Shown: positions 1-7,518 of the stretch, one piece after another
How the letters are laid out: each line of letters starts with the position of its first letter
How positions within the stretch are numbered: position 1 is the stretch's first letter
Source of the DNA: a virus
Length of the DNA stretch: 37,677 bases
Direction: 5' to 3' (one strand)
Virus record (IMG/VR): IMGVR_UViG_3300031841_000518
Span: 1-37,677 of that record
Translations under genes and position numbers: made by a program
The notes under the pieces: generated by a model
What the model was told of the DNA's origin: nothing
The model's database searches: none
What the model saw: only the letters and a program-made list of their open reading frames with translations

Positions 1-119
1 TGTGTTTTATTTTTTGCATTTCTTATTTCTAATATTGGAGTTCGAGCTTTCCAATATTCTAATAAATCTAACAATTCATTAATTAGATCGTTGTTTTCTA
101 TACGTGTTACTTTAATCAT
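1..119 (-). CDS. Partial gene of unknown function at the left edge
   Basis: The window holds the first 39 codons of a minus-strand gene that runs off the left edge. The protein starts MIKVTRIENNDLINELLDLL and is followed by a polar stretch. Its ATG lies inside the last codons of the 2OG-Fe(II) oxygenase gene upstream (8-base overlap), the coupling pattern used across this operon. No clear Shine-Dalgarno is seen, so expression probably depends on coupling. An N-terminus of this type would suit a small GNAT-like acetyltransferase, but too little is visible to assign a family. Confidence 0.55.
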   Translation of the reverse strand, partial: MIKVTRIENNDLINELLDLLEYWKARTPILEIRNAKNKT

Positions 120-720
120 TTTTAAAATATTGAGGTAATCCTAAGAATGGTCTTGTATCATAAATATAATTTTTATCATCTGTAAAATGAAAAAATACTT
201 GTGCACAATCATCTCCTTCAAAGGCATCTCTCCAGTGTTCTAATTCACAACCTCTGTACATTAGCATGTCTCCTGGATTTAAATTTACCTCTACCCCTTT
301 CTTATTTTCTTTACCTGATGGTTCTAAATAAATGGGCCACTCATCTCCTCCTATATTCATCGTTGTAGAAATTTTACACGATGGTCTATCTTTATGTCTT
401 TTTAAGACATCCCCCTTTTTATATATTCTATAATACGTGTAAGTAGAATACAAATTTAATTTACTTTCTTTTTCTAATATGGGTCTTATATTTTTTTCTA
501 ATAATAAATCAAATATAGGATCACCATACATACCATATGTTTGAGGCACTTGCCTATCACCAAATGATCCATGATCTACACTAAAGTAAGTTATATATTT
601 TTGTTCAAATTTAAATTTAGCAATGTTTCTTTGCAGTAACATATAATCATAAAGAAAGTTAGCAAACTTTGTATCTATTGCATTTGGTACAACTAAATAA
701 TTATCTTCTACAAAACTCAT
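112..720 (-). CDS. 2OG-Fe(II) oxygenase family protein (A)
   Basis: Predicted 202-aa non-haem iron, 2-oxoglutarate-dependent oxygenase. The double-stranded beta-helix core carries the H-x-D iron motif (H109, D111 in RHKDRP) and a distal His (H162 in ELEHWRDAF) after the usual glycine/proline turn LNPGDML. The conserved basic residue that often binds 2-oxoglutarate about ten residues after the distal His is not obvious; HFTDD is there instead, so co-substrate binding should be checked. I chose ATG 720 over an alternative start 24 bases upstream because it overlaps the preceding stop (ATGA) and has AGGAAAG in front. Substrate unknown. Such oxygenases are common in marine phages; here it is the fifth gene of the tailoring cassette, next to a second oxygenase and a carbamoyltransferase. 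Confidence 0.8.
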   Translation of the reverse strand: MSFVEDNYLVVPNAIDTKFANFLYDYMLLQRNIAKFKFEQKYITYFSVDHGSFGDRQVPQTYGMYGDPIFDLLLEKNIRPILEKESKLNLYSTYTYYRIYKKGDVLKRHKDRPSCKISTTMNIGGDEWPIYLEPSGKENKKGVEVNLNPGDMLMYRGCELEHWRDAFEGDDCAQVFFHFTDDKNYIYDTRPFLGLPQYFKND

Positions 721-1289
721 ACAAAATTCTTTCCTCTCAACCACGCTACTGCTGAGTATCTAACCCCTTTGGTAACTGGCATAACTTTGTGCCATAGAAA
801 TGAAGGAAATACTACAAGGCTTCCTTTTGGTTTTATTTCTGAAACAGTTAACTCTTCTCCTGGTTTAACAACATTTGCGTTGCTTAACATAAAACTACCA
901 CCTTCGTATTCTGATGGATCACTTAAAGATATTACAACTGATAACTTTCTAATTGTGTCACCATCTGAATTAAAATCATAATGCCAATCATAATGTTGTC
1001 CTGGTTTGTATTCTGTAAATTGGACTGCTTCAGATTTTTCGTACTGAAAGTTCCAACCAGCATTTTTGTTAGCTTCTGAAACAAATGGAAATATTAAACC
1101 ATATAACCAATCTTCATCTATCCAAGAGATGTTTGAATTTCTAATTTCTAAATTTTGTTTAGCTGGGTCTGTATTGTCACCAGCTAATGCTACATCTAGC
1201 TTCTTATCTTTGCCTACTTTTATTATATCTTCACAAATATTGTTTGGCATGGCTTGATTAAAATACCAATAATTATAATTTAATATCAT
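717..1289 (-). CDS. 2OG-Fe(II) oxygenase, prolyl 4-hydroxylase-like (B)
   Basis: 190-aa protein matching the P4Hc/PKHD-type hydroxylase pattern familiar from marine T4-like phages. Visible motifs are YDWHYDFN (iron ligands H103 and D105), EGGSFML near residue 130, the distal ligand H167 in LWHKVMPV and R177 in GVRYSA, which would bind 2-oxoglutarate. All expected catalytic residues are present and the length is normal for the family, so it is likely active. The start ATG overlaps the stop of the carbamoyltransferase C-terminal gene (ATGA) and is preceded by AAGGAG. The substrate cannot be read from sequence: peptide prolines, sugars, lipids or nucleobases are all precedented in the superfamily. 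Confidence 0.88.
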   Translation of the reverse strand: MILNYNYWYFNQAMPNNICEDIIKVGKDKKLDVALAGDNTDPAKQNLEIRNSNISWIDEDWLYGLIFPFVSEANKNAGWNFQYEKSEAVQFTEYKPGQHYDWHYDFNSDGDTIRKLSVVISLSDPSEYEGGSFMLSNANVVKPGEELTVSEIKPKGSLVVFPSFLWHKVMPVTKGVRYSAVAWLRGKNFV

Positions 1290-1825
1290 ATTAACTCCTT
1301 ACTTTCAGGCAGATATAAATAATCTATCGCAGATTGTTCAACTACATTCTTTGCATCTCTTAAAGTTTGTACAATAGGATAACCTGCCATATTGAATGAA
1401 GTATTAAATAATATTGGAATCTGTGTTAGGTTGTAAAATTCTTTTATTAAATCATAAAAGTTTTTATTTGTTTCTCTTTGCAGAGTTTGAACTCTACACG
1501 TACCATCTACATGTGTGATAGCTGGTATTAAAGATTGTTTAGATTTGATTACATCTACAGCATACATCATAAATGGTGACTCAGTTTGCTTACCTAAATC
1601 AAACCAATCTTTTGCGTACTCGTACAAAACTGTACCAGCAAATGGTCTAAACCATTCTCGTTTCTTTACTGTATTTACTTTGTCTTTACCATTAGGATTG
1701 GCTGGATTGTGTAATATACTTCTATTGCCTAATGCTCTAGGACCTGATTCAGATGCTCCTTGAAACATAGCAATTATTTTATTATCTGCTAATAATTGTG
1801 CAACGTCTTTATGTGTTACGACCAT
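1286..1825 (-). CDS. Carbamoyltransferase C-terminal domain (second half of a split NodU/CmcH-type enzyme)
   Basis: 179 aa corresponding to the C-terminal domain of NodU/CmcH/TobZ O-carbamoyltransferases. It carries the family motifs SGPRALGNRSIL (residues 27-38), KKREWFRPFA, and LFNTSFNMAGYPIV towards the end. In usual family members this domain is fused behind the ASKHA-fold N-terminal domain in one chain of roughly 550-600 aa; here it is a separate gene overlapping the N-terminal gene by 17 bases in another frame. It has its own ATG and a good AGGAG ten bases upstream, so it can be translated independently. No domain residues appear lost at the break. A recent 2-base deletion or a sequencing error is the alternative. 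Confidence 0.87.
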   Translation of the reverse strand: MVVTHKDVAQLLADNKIIAMFQGASESGPRALGNRSILHNPANPNGKDKVNTVKKREWFRPFAGTVLYEYAKDWFDLGKQTESPFMMYAVDVIKSKQSLIPAITHVDGTCRVQTLQRETNKNFYDLIKEFYNLTQIPILFNTSFNMAGYPIVQTLRDAKNVVEQSAIDYLYLPESKELI

Positions 1826-2897
1826 AGTATATATTCTCCTGTTTTCTAATTGTCATATCTTTTGTCTCACCATGATATAACATCTTAGCTGCTCCCATTG
1901 AAGTTCCTGCATCGTTAGATAAAGGTTCTATATACAAAGAAACATCATCTGGTAACGATTTCATTATATCATAATTGGCTACGCAATTCAAGAAATAACC
2001 TCCACTCAAACAAACCTTTTTTGTCTTGGTTTTCTGTACCCAATCTAACACATATTTTTTTACATGCTTTTGAGTTTCTGTTTGTAAGGCATATGCAAAG
2101 TCTGCTCCAGCTTGAAAGTTATCTCTAGCTAAATCCATGTATGGATAATTTTTGTTATTAATAAACATTTTAGTTAGATTGTCATCTATATAAAAAAGTC
2201 TATTATTTAATTTACCATCTGTGTATATTGGCGGAACGCATTCATTAGGTTTGCCATAACTAGCCATACCCATAAGTTTACCAGCGTCCATATGTGCAAA
2301 GCCAAAAAATTCAGAGCTATGTCCAAATGCTTGAGCAGGACTCATGTGATTACTGACATGCATTCGACTATCTATATCTACTTTGCCTTTTATTTCTGTG
2401 GGATAACTTATGTGTTTTTCTAACAATTCAAAAGATGCTGGATAAGAACCTTGAAATACTGAAGTATGTTCTCTGCCATATACTCTTTGACCATCTAGTT
2501 TAAAGTAAACTTCTGAACCCATACCATCTATAACTATACATAAAGCATCTTCAAAACCTGAATTGTAAAAACTGCAAGCAGCATGAAGTTGATGATGATG
2601 ACTACTTAAGTCTGTAGTTTTGAATGGTTTGAATTTAAATGAGCGAGATAAATTATCTACAAGATGTGTAAATATATCTTTACCTTCCCAATAATCTATA
2701 TCTTGTTTAGAGAAAGCTGCTATACCTAATCTGTCTATATGATCTACATACTTGGTTATTTCTAACATAGCATGTATAGGAAGACAGTCGTACTTTATTT
2801 TTGTTAATCTTTCGTTTTCTAAATGTAGTAAGACTTCACCATCTTTAACTAAACAGACAGAAGCGTTATGATTACGATTTATACCTAAGCAAATCAC
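1809..2897 (-). CDS. Carbamoyltransferase N-terminal domain (first half of a split NodU/CmcH-type enzyme)
   Basis: 362 aa with the ASKHA (TsaD-like) fold of NodU/CmcH carbamoyltransferases, which transfer the carbamoyl group of carbamoyl phosphate, via an adenylate, onto a hydroxyl. Motifs: LGINRNHNASVCLVKDGE at the N-terminus, SSHHHQLHAACSFYNSGF (metal/nucleotide-binding histidines), VIDGMGSE, and CLSGGYFLNCVANYD near residue 300. The chain ends in IYYGRNT, exactly where intact homologues continue into the second domain. The start is GTG, overlapping the preceding stop (GTGA). Family members modify sugars and antibiotics, and one phage-type group carbamoylates 5-hydroxymethylcytosine. The acceptor here is unknown. 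Confidence 0.88.
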   Translation of the reverse strand: MICLGINRNHNASVCLVKDGEVLLHLENERLTKIKYDCLPIHAMLEITKYVDHIDRLGIAAFSKQDIDYWEGKDIFTHLVDNLSRSFKFKPFKTTDLSSHHHQLHAACSFYNSGFEDALCIVIDGMGSEVYFKLDGQRVYGREHTSVFQGSYPASFELLEKHISYPTEIKGKVDIDSRMHVSNHMSPAQAFGHSSEFFGFAHMDAGKLMGMASYGKPNECVPPIYTDGKLNNRLFYIDDNLTKMFINNKNYPYMDLARDNFQAGADFAYALQTETQKHVKKYVLDWVQKTKTKKVCLSGGYFLNCVANYDIMKSLPDDVSLYIEPLSNDAGTSMGAAKMLYHGETKDMTIRKQENIYYGRNT

Positions 2898-3439
2898 GGA
2901 ATAGTTACACCAATAGATAATTTTTTATCTGTTGTTTTAACCACCTCGTGTCTTGTAAATCTAGGAACTAACAAAGTATCATTAGCTTTTAATGTAACTT
3001 CTTCTCCAGAAACTAACCAATGTCCTGTTCCATATATTTGTTTAACGACCACATCAAAGTCGTGTTCATGCGTAGTGTAACTTATTTTCTGCCCCCCTGG
3101 CTTGGCAAAAACAAAGTTTGCATTTACTGTATCACCTACTAATTTTTTACAGATTAAATCTAATTCTCTTAATTCTTTTGTTAAATCTAACACACTGTTT
3201 AACACAGTCATAAAACCGTTGTCGTAATACTTCTTCCATTCTTCATAGACAAAGTAACCATCGTAACTGTAAAAAGGAAATACTAATATACCACTGCTAT
3301 TTAATATTTCTACACCGTATTGACCCCATGGATATTTTAAAGGCCATCGTTTTCTTATTTGCAAAAGATCCAATACATCATCTTCCTGTAACGGAATATG
3401 TAAGTCTTTTAATTCTTGTTCTAGTTTATTTAAATACAC
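2894..3439 (-). CDS. Cupin/JmjC-like protein
   Basis: 181 aa with a C-terminal cupin barrel: THEHDFDVVVKQIYGTGHW (about residues 122-140) gives an H-x-H-D metal motif, and VPRFTRHEV near residue 165 gives the distal His. The spacing resembles cupin_8/JmjC-type 2OG oxygenases or a non-enzymatic metal-binding cupin. The N-terminal half has no recognisable domain. It starts at GTG 3439 with AGGAG just upstream, directly after a GC-rich hairpin that follows the glycine-rich fibre gene, so it opens the tailoring cassette. Assignment to the cupin fold is fairly safe; hydroxylase activity is inference. Confidence 0.65.
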   Translation of the reverse strand: MYLNKLEQELKDLHIPLQEDDVLDLLQIRKRWPLKYPWGQYGVEILNSSGILVFPFYSYDGYFVYEEWKKYYDNGFMTVLNSVLDLTKELRELDLICKKLVGDTVNANFVFAKPGGQKISYTTHEHDFDVVVKQIYGTGHWLVSGEEVTLKANDTLLVPRFTRHEVVKTTDKKLSIGVTIP

Positions 3440-3457
3440 ACACTCTCCTGTAAAAGA

Positions 3458-3477
3458 GGGGGCAGTTTCCCACCCCC
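3458..3477 (-). terminator. GC-rich intergenic hairpin after the fibre gene
   Basis: Five G's (3458-3462) face five C's (3473-3477) across a 10-base loop in the gap between the glycine-rich gene and the cupin gene. On the transcribed strand the stem is followed by TCTTTT, consistent with a weak or partial intrinsic terminator that would reduce expression of the tailoring cassette. One arm contains the recurring heptamer GGGGGCA. Confidence 0.5.
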
Positions 3478-3486
3478 AGTGTTAGT

Positions 3487-4536
3487 TTAGCCTGATGTTG
3501 ATTTCCATCTTCCTGCTTCAATTCTGTCGAATACATCTTTTTGATTCCACATACCTGGAGCTATAAATGTTAATCCTGGAACAGCAGCTTCATGTATTAC
3601 TACTTTACCGCTACCTCCATCTCCACCGTCTCTTGGTGGGGAGTTACCTCTTGGGTGACAAGCAGAACCTGCTCCACCGCCACCTCCGCCTGTATTGGCT
3701 GAAGCATCTGATCCGTTTGCATCTGTTCCACCAGCACCAGCTCCACCTGGGCCAGCAGCACCGCCTGCTGTGTTACCTTTTACAGTACCACCTCCGCCAC
3801 CGCCTGCAACAGTAGCTGAATAATTTCCTACGTTAAATGGTGAACCGTTTCCACCGTTACCACCTCTACCTGGTTGAGATCCGTCACCGCCTGATAGACC
3901 AGCGCTACCAGCGCCACCACCTCCGCCAGATCCTGAACCACCAGCTGGGCAAGTGTTTCCACCTGTTCTATCTCCACCTGCGTTACCTTGACCTGGTGCA
4001 TTTGGAGATTCACCGCCTGCAGAAGAAGCTCCGCCTCCGCCTGATCCTCCTTGTTGAGGAGGGGCATTAGAACCGCCACCACCGCCTCCGCCACCTAAAG
4101 CTGTGTATGTTGTACCACCTGCTATAACGACAGAGTTACCTCCTGGAGATCCTGCACTGTTTTGTACACCACCTGGAGTACCAGCTCCACCAGCGCCTAC
4201 AGTTACAGGAACAGCATCCTGAGGAACTGCTACTGCACTATTGCCTGGACTGTTGGTATTTGCACTATTAAAGAGAACGCCTCCGCCTCCTCCACCGCCA
4301 CCTTGACGGTTGTTGTCAGCTCCAGCACCGCCGCCGCCTCCACCAGCAACAATTAATATGTTTGCTGTATTAGAAGCTTGGCCTGCTTGAAATGTACCTG
4401 ACGAGTTAAATTGTGTAGTAGCTGCTGCTTGGTCTTGTGCATATCTAGTTACCTGAGATGGGCCTATTATCCCACCATTATCTTTTGCAAAAGATGAAGA
4501 GCCTAAGTCTTTAGTTATTGTATTTACGCCTGCCAT
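3487..4536 (-). CDS. Glycine-rich tail-fibre / adhesin-like protein
   Basis: 349 aa. Residues about 1-60 form a polar N-terminus, about 61-315 are dominated by Gly runs (repeated GGGGGG blocks separated by short S/N/A/P segments), and a 35-residue C-terminus reads IAPGMWNQKDVFDRIEAG. Such Gly-rich domains occur in phage adhesins (T4 gp38 of T2-type phages folds as a polyglycine-II sandwich) and in many marine phage tail proteins. It is likely the distal receptor-binding part or fibre-associated adhesin. The start is supported by AAGGAG. The coding region is much richer in G+C than its neighbours because of the Gly codons, which also create long open frames in other phases. Confidence 0.78.
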   Translation of the reverse strand: MAGVNTITKDLGSSSFAKDNGGIIGPSQVTRYAQDQAAATTQFNSSGTFQAGQASNTANILIVAGGGGGGAGADNNRQGGGGGGGGVLFNSANTNSPGNSAVAVPQDAVPVTVGAGGAGTPGGVQNSAGSPGGNSVVIAGGTTYTALGGGGGGGGSNAPPQQGGSGGGGASSAGGESPNAPGQGNAGGDRTGGNTCPAGGSGSGGGGGAGSAGLSGGDGSQPGRGGNGGNGSPFNVGNYSATVAGGGGGGTVKGNTAGGAAGPGGAGAGGTDANGSDASANTGGGGGGAGSACHPRGNSPPRDGGDGGSGKVVIHEAAVPGLTFIAPGMWNQKDVFDRIEAGRWKSTSG

Positions 4537-4545
4537 ATTTACTCC

Positions 4546-5040
4546 TTATATTTTAACCCATTCTAAATTAGATGCATCCCAATAAACTTTAAAATCTCCA
4601 AAAACAATATTGTCTTCTTCATCTAAAGAATCTTCAGGACACTCACCTTCCCAACGAGTTTGACTTTCATCCCAATATCTATACACATCTTTTTGATCAG
4701 CTGTACCTTCTTTATAAAAAGTTGTGTTAGGTTCTGCAACTGGTGAATCGTATATTTTTGTAGAAGTATTGAATACCCAAGATGCAAATGGTTTTGGCAT
4801 AATCCATTGATTATACGTATCGCTCCATTCACCACCTATGCCAGCTAGAGTTCCAGCTTCATAAGTGCCGTCTTTACTATAAGATTTAAAACTTACTATA
4901 TTGCCATCTGGACCTGAGCCTACGATGGTTTGACAAAACTTTGCACCCTTTGATTCATCAGGTGCATCAGAACTATCAATTACAATAGTGTTTACGACTT
5001 TGTTGGAAGAATCCAAACAAGCCCAATATGTATCTGCCAT
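4546..5040 (-). CDS. Conserved marine phage tail-fibre-associated protein
   Basis: 164 aa resembling a protein seen repeatedly beside fibre genes of marine phages: an N-terminus on the pattern W-x-C-L-D-x-x-N-x-V-x-N-x-I-V, a middle PKPFASWVFNTSTKIYDSPV (about residues 83-102) and a Trp/Tyr-rich YRYWDESQTRWEGE block followed by another W at the C-terminus. These aromatic repeats look like a small beta-rich repeat domain. No enzymatic motif is present. It lies between two virion proteins, which suggests a structural or fibre accessory role; the exact function is not established. Confidence 0.68.
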   Translation of the reverse strand: MADTYWACLDSSNKVVNTIVIDSSDAPDESKGAKFCQTIVGSGPDGNIVSFKSYSKDGTYEAGTLAGIGGEWSDTYNQWIMPKPFASWVFNTSTKIYDSPVAEPNTTFYKEGTADQKDVYRYWDESQTRWEGECPEDSLDEEDNIVFGDFKVYWDASNLEWVKI

Positions 5041-5057
5041 ATTATAACTCGCTTAAA

Positions 5058-5420
5058 TTAATCTACTAAATCTTCGTATGATATTAAATATTCTAAATCG
5101 CCACTAGCAGATGCTCCACCTTTAATGATATCAGCTTCTTCTAAATAGAAACCTGTATCTTTACTTATTAAAGCTAATGTAGAATCTGCAGGTACTGAAA
5201 TAGTTTTTGCAATATGTCTATCATTTGATCCATCTGATCTTACTGTCATTGTAACGTCTGCAGCACTTGATCCATCAATATTAGAAATTAATATAGTATT
5301 AATTTTATAAACATGATCCGCTGCGCAAGTTAACAATGCAGTAGTTGTTGTAGTGTCCAATGCTCCAGTAACAACTTTACCGTTGATTGTAGCTACGTTA
5401 ACTATATTTGGTACAGCCAT
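5058..5420 (-). CDS. Small virion structural protein
   Basis: 120 aa, predicted all-beta, rich in Thr, Ala and Ser, with alternating hydrophobic strands (YKINTILISNID, DVTMTVRSDG, TISVPADSTLALISKD). This is the pattern of small beta-sandwich virion proteins that marine phages place among tail-fibre genes. AAGGAGG precedes the ATG. No catalytic motifs. The role (fibre, decoration or attachment) is inferred from position only. Confidence 0.65.
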   Translation of the reverse strand: MAVPNIVNVATINGKVVTGALDTTTTTALLTCAADHVYKINTILISNIDGSSAADVTMTVRSDGSNDRHIAKTISVPADSTLALISKDTGFYLEEADIIKGGASASGDLEYLISYEDLVD

Positions 5421-5439
5421 TGTATATCCTCCTTATTGG

Positions 5440-6354
5440 TTAACCAAAGACAATAGCCATTGCTATTGCTTTACCTGTTGTGAACAAAGCAGTTTGTCCA
5501 TCCAACAAATTTAATTCAGTAGCAGTTGATGTAACTAGAGTTCCCCCTAATTTTAAACCACCACTTGATCCGTCGTGTGTAGTAATATCTACAGTTACGT
5601 CTCCGTCTCCAGATGTATGACCTACAATAGCCATACCTTTTGTAACTGTTCCATCTACTTCTGCAACATAAAAGTCTAATCCACCTTCTTCACTACCCGC
5701 TGTAGCGTCTACTGCTTTACCTTCAATACGTGCAAACTCTTGATTGTTTTGATCTGAGTCATCTGCAAAGAAAGTAATAGTACCAGAAAGGTCACCATCT
5801 ACACCAGCTGCACCTCTATCATTTATAAATTTTAAAGATCCTGCTGTTGCACCATTGTTTGTATTTTCAATGTTAATAAACGGTTGACTTGCTGATGAAG
5901 ACGAAGCAGTTATGTTACCGCTTGCTGCAAGTGTAGTCGTTTGTAAATTAGCTAATGCGTTGTGTACTTCATCTGATCCGTCTACATAAATAGCCATGTC
6001 TTTGCCAGGAGGTAAAGTTACTGTTTGAGCAGCACTACCAGCTTTTAAAGTTAGGATAGAGTTAGAATCATTAAGTACGAAATATGTTTTTTCTATGTTT
6101 GGAAAGGTAATGTTTTGTGTACTACCAGCTGAACCAGTGAATACTAAAACTTTATTACGACCATTTTCATCTGCATAAGATGTTGGTTCTGTTGTAAATG
6201 TTAAACTTACCGCTCCTGAAACTGCAACTGTAGCGATACCATCTGATGCGTCTTCGATACGATTCCAGTTATCATTTGTTTGTGCGCCCCAGGTTCCGTC
6301 ATTCTCACCTGTTGCCATTAATCTTATACCAAGATTACTCCATGTTGATGCCAT
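5440..6354 (-). CDS. Tail-fibre-type protein
   Basis: 304 aa. The N-terminal 130 residues form a beta-rich domain starting STWSNLGIRLMATGENDGTW, a pattern common in marine phage fibre N-termini (ENDGTWGAQTNDNWNRIEDA). The centre has repeated strand-turn units, and a TATELNLLDG motif, a hallmark of marine phage fibre proteins, lies near the C-terminus. No intramolecular chaperone domain is seen. It probably forms part of a trimeric fibre that joins the tail hub to the glycine-rich adhesin encoded downstream. Confidence 0.75.
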   Translation of the reverse strand: MASTWSNLGIRLMATGENDGTWGAQTNDNWNRIEDASDGIATVAVSGAVSLTFTTEPTSYADENGRNKVLVFTGSAGSTQNITFPNIEKTYFVLNDSNSILTLKAGSAAQTVTLPPGKDMAIYVDGSDEVHNALANLQTTTLAASGNITASSSSASQPFINIENTNNGATAGSLKFINDRGAAGVDGDLSGTITFFADDSDQNNQEFARIEGKAVDATAGSEEGGLDFYVAEVDGTVTKGMAIVGHTSGDGDVTVDITTHDGSSGGLKLGGTLVTSTATELNLLDGQTALFTTGKAIAMAIVFG

Positions 6355-6363
6355 TGTCTACCT

Positions 6364-6816
6364 CTACGCTATTCTTAAAATTGCTGTTGAAGCACCCGCT
6401 GCAGGAAATTCTACAGTAAACGTACCCCCTGATACAGAAAAGTCTGCACCGAAATCTATAATCATAACAGCGGAGTTACTATCATTTGTATTATAAATGA
6501 TTGCACCTCTTGTTGTAAACGTAGCACTTGTCCATGATGTATCTGCAAAATCTGTAAATGCTGTTGTTCCTGATGTGGTTGGATTTACATTTGTTAATGT
6601 ATTTCCCCCTGATGAATAACCAGTTCCAGTCGTTTCGTCTGAATTACCAGTCACGTCAGAGTAATTAGTTGTTGCGGCACCATAAGTTCCTGAGATGCTA
6701 GCATTAGCTTTAAACAACGCTATTTTAAATGCATCAGCTCCGTTATTAAAATCATGATCCCCTTCGAGCAACTCCTTTTTAAAAGTTGTGCAAATTGCCG
6801 ATGTTAAGCCTGCCAT
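6364..6816 (-). CDS. Virion structural protein, hypothetical
   Basis: 150 aa, Thr/Ser/Gly-rich and beta-rich. It starts MAGLTSAICTTFKKELLEG, continues with ALFKANASISGTYGAATTNY and ends in hydrophobic strands. This type of protein is frequent in pelagic phage structural clusters; its place in the particle is not known to me. Good ribosome site (AAAAGGGG) upstream. It lies between the adaptor gene and the fibre gene. Confidence 0.62.
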   Translation of the reverse strand: MAGLTSAICTTFKKELLEGDHDFNNGADAFKIALFKANASISGTYGAATTNYSDVTGNSDETTGTGYSSGGNTLTNVNPTTSGTTAFTDFADTSWTSATFTTRGAIIYNTNDSNSAVMIIDFGADFSVSGGTFTVEFPAAGASTAILRIA

Positions 6817-6819
6817 ATT

Positions 6820-7518
6820 TTATCCCCTTTTATAAGTTCCCATTTCACCGCTGATAAATTCATCGGTTCGTTTTCTTGTTTGTTCCTGTCCTAAGAAGGT
6901 CTGTAACGCTCTATCATATAAAGCTTGATACCTAGATCCTTGGTCAGCAGTTAATTTCATAAATGAAGCTGCCTCTAACAACGATCCATACAGTAACAAA
7001 TCAGGAGCATAGTCGCCTAAATAACTATTAGCATTAGAACTACTTAGCCCCGTTGGTAGTATAGTATACCCTATTTCTAGTGTATAGTCAACATCTGCAC
7101 GAGGAGAAAATAACCATTTCATACCTCTATCTGAAGCTGAATATGCCCCCTCTCCGTAAAGAGCATAGAACCTTGGAGTGCCTTGTAGATCTGAAACTCC
7201 TGCACTAAAATTCTGTGTAAACTCTCTTACAAATGATTGATCTTTTTCTTCTAAAAATTCACCTGTTAATATTTTTATATATCTTGTAACATATAAATCT
7301 TGTGGTAAATCTAGAAATGTATTATTAGCTGATAATGTAGTTTCAATAGTTTTACGATAAGCTGATATATCTGCCTCCCTGAATATACGCATTTCTGCAA
7401 ACTCAATGCATAAATCTATAGGCGCTACACCAGATCCAGTGGCCGCTGTAAACTCAGCAGCATCGTTTTCTAAGAAATCTTGTATTGCTTGTTTAAGTTG
7501 TACGTATGTCAGTGCCAT
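6820..7518 (-). CDS. Head-tail adaptor protein (phage adaptor-like)
   Basis: 232 aa, mostly helical. The start ALTYVQLKQAIQDFLEND and the internal IETTLSANNTFLDLPQDLY followed by strands resemble the SU10/T7 gp11-type adaptor proteins that ring the portal exit. I place the start at ATG 7518, where it overlaps the upstream stop (TAATG); a TTG twelve bases further upstream is less likely. Together with the 8565-9263 product it probably makes the short tail connecting the portal to the fibres. Confidence 0.65.
   Translation of the reverse strand: MALTYVQLKQAIQDFLENDAAEFTAATGSGVAPIDLCIEFAEMRIFREADISAYRKTIETTLSANNTFLDLPQDLYVTRYIKILTGEFLEEKDQSFVREFTQNFSAGVSDLQGTPRFYALYGEGAYSASDRGMKWLFSPRADVDYTLEIGYTILPTGLSSSNANSYLGDYAPDLLLYGSLLEAASFMKLTADQGSRYQALYDRALQTFLGQEQTRKRTDEFISGEMGTYKRG

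Noticed and set aside
3567-4356. Several long open frames on both strands inside the glycine-rich gene
   Set aside because: They are by-products of GGN-repeat codons; products are Leu/His/Arg-rich low-complexity and lack ribosome sites.
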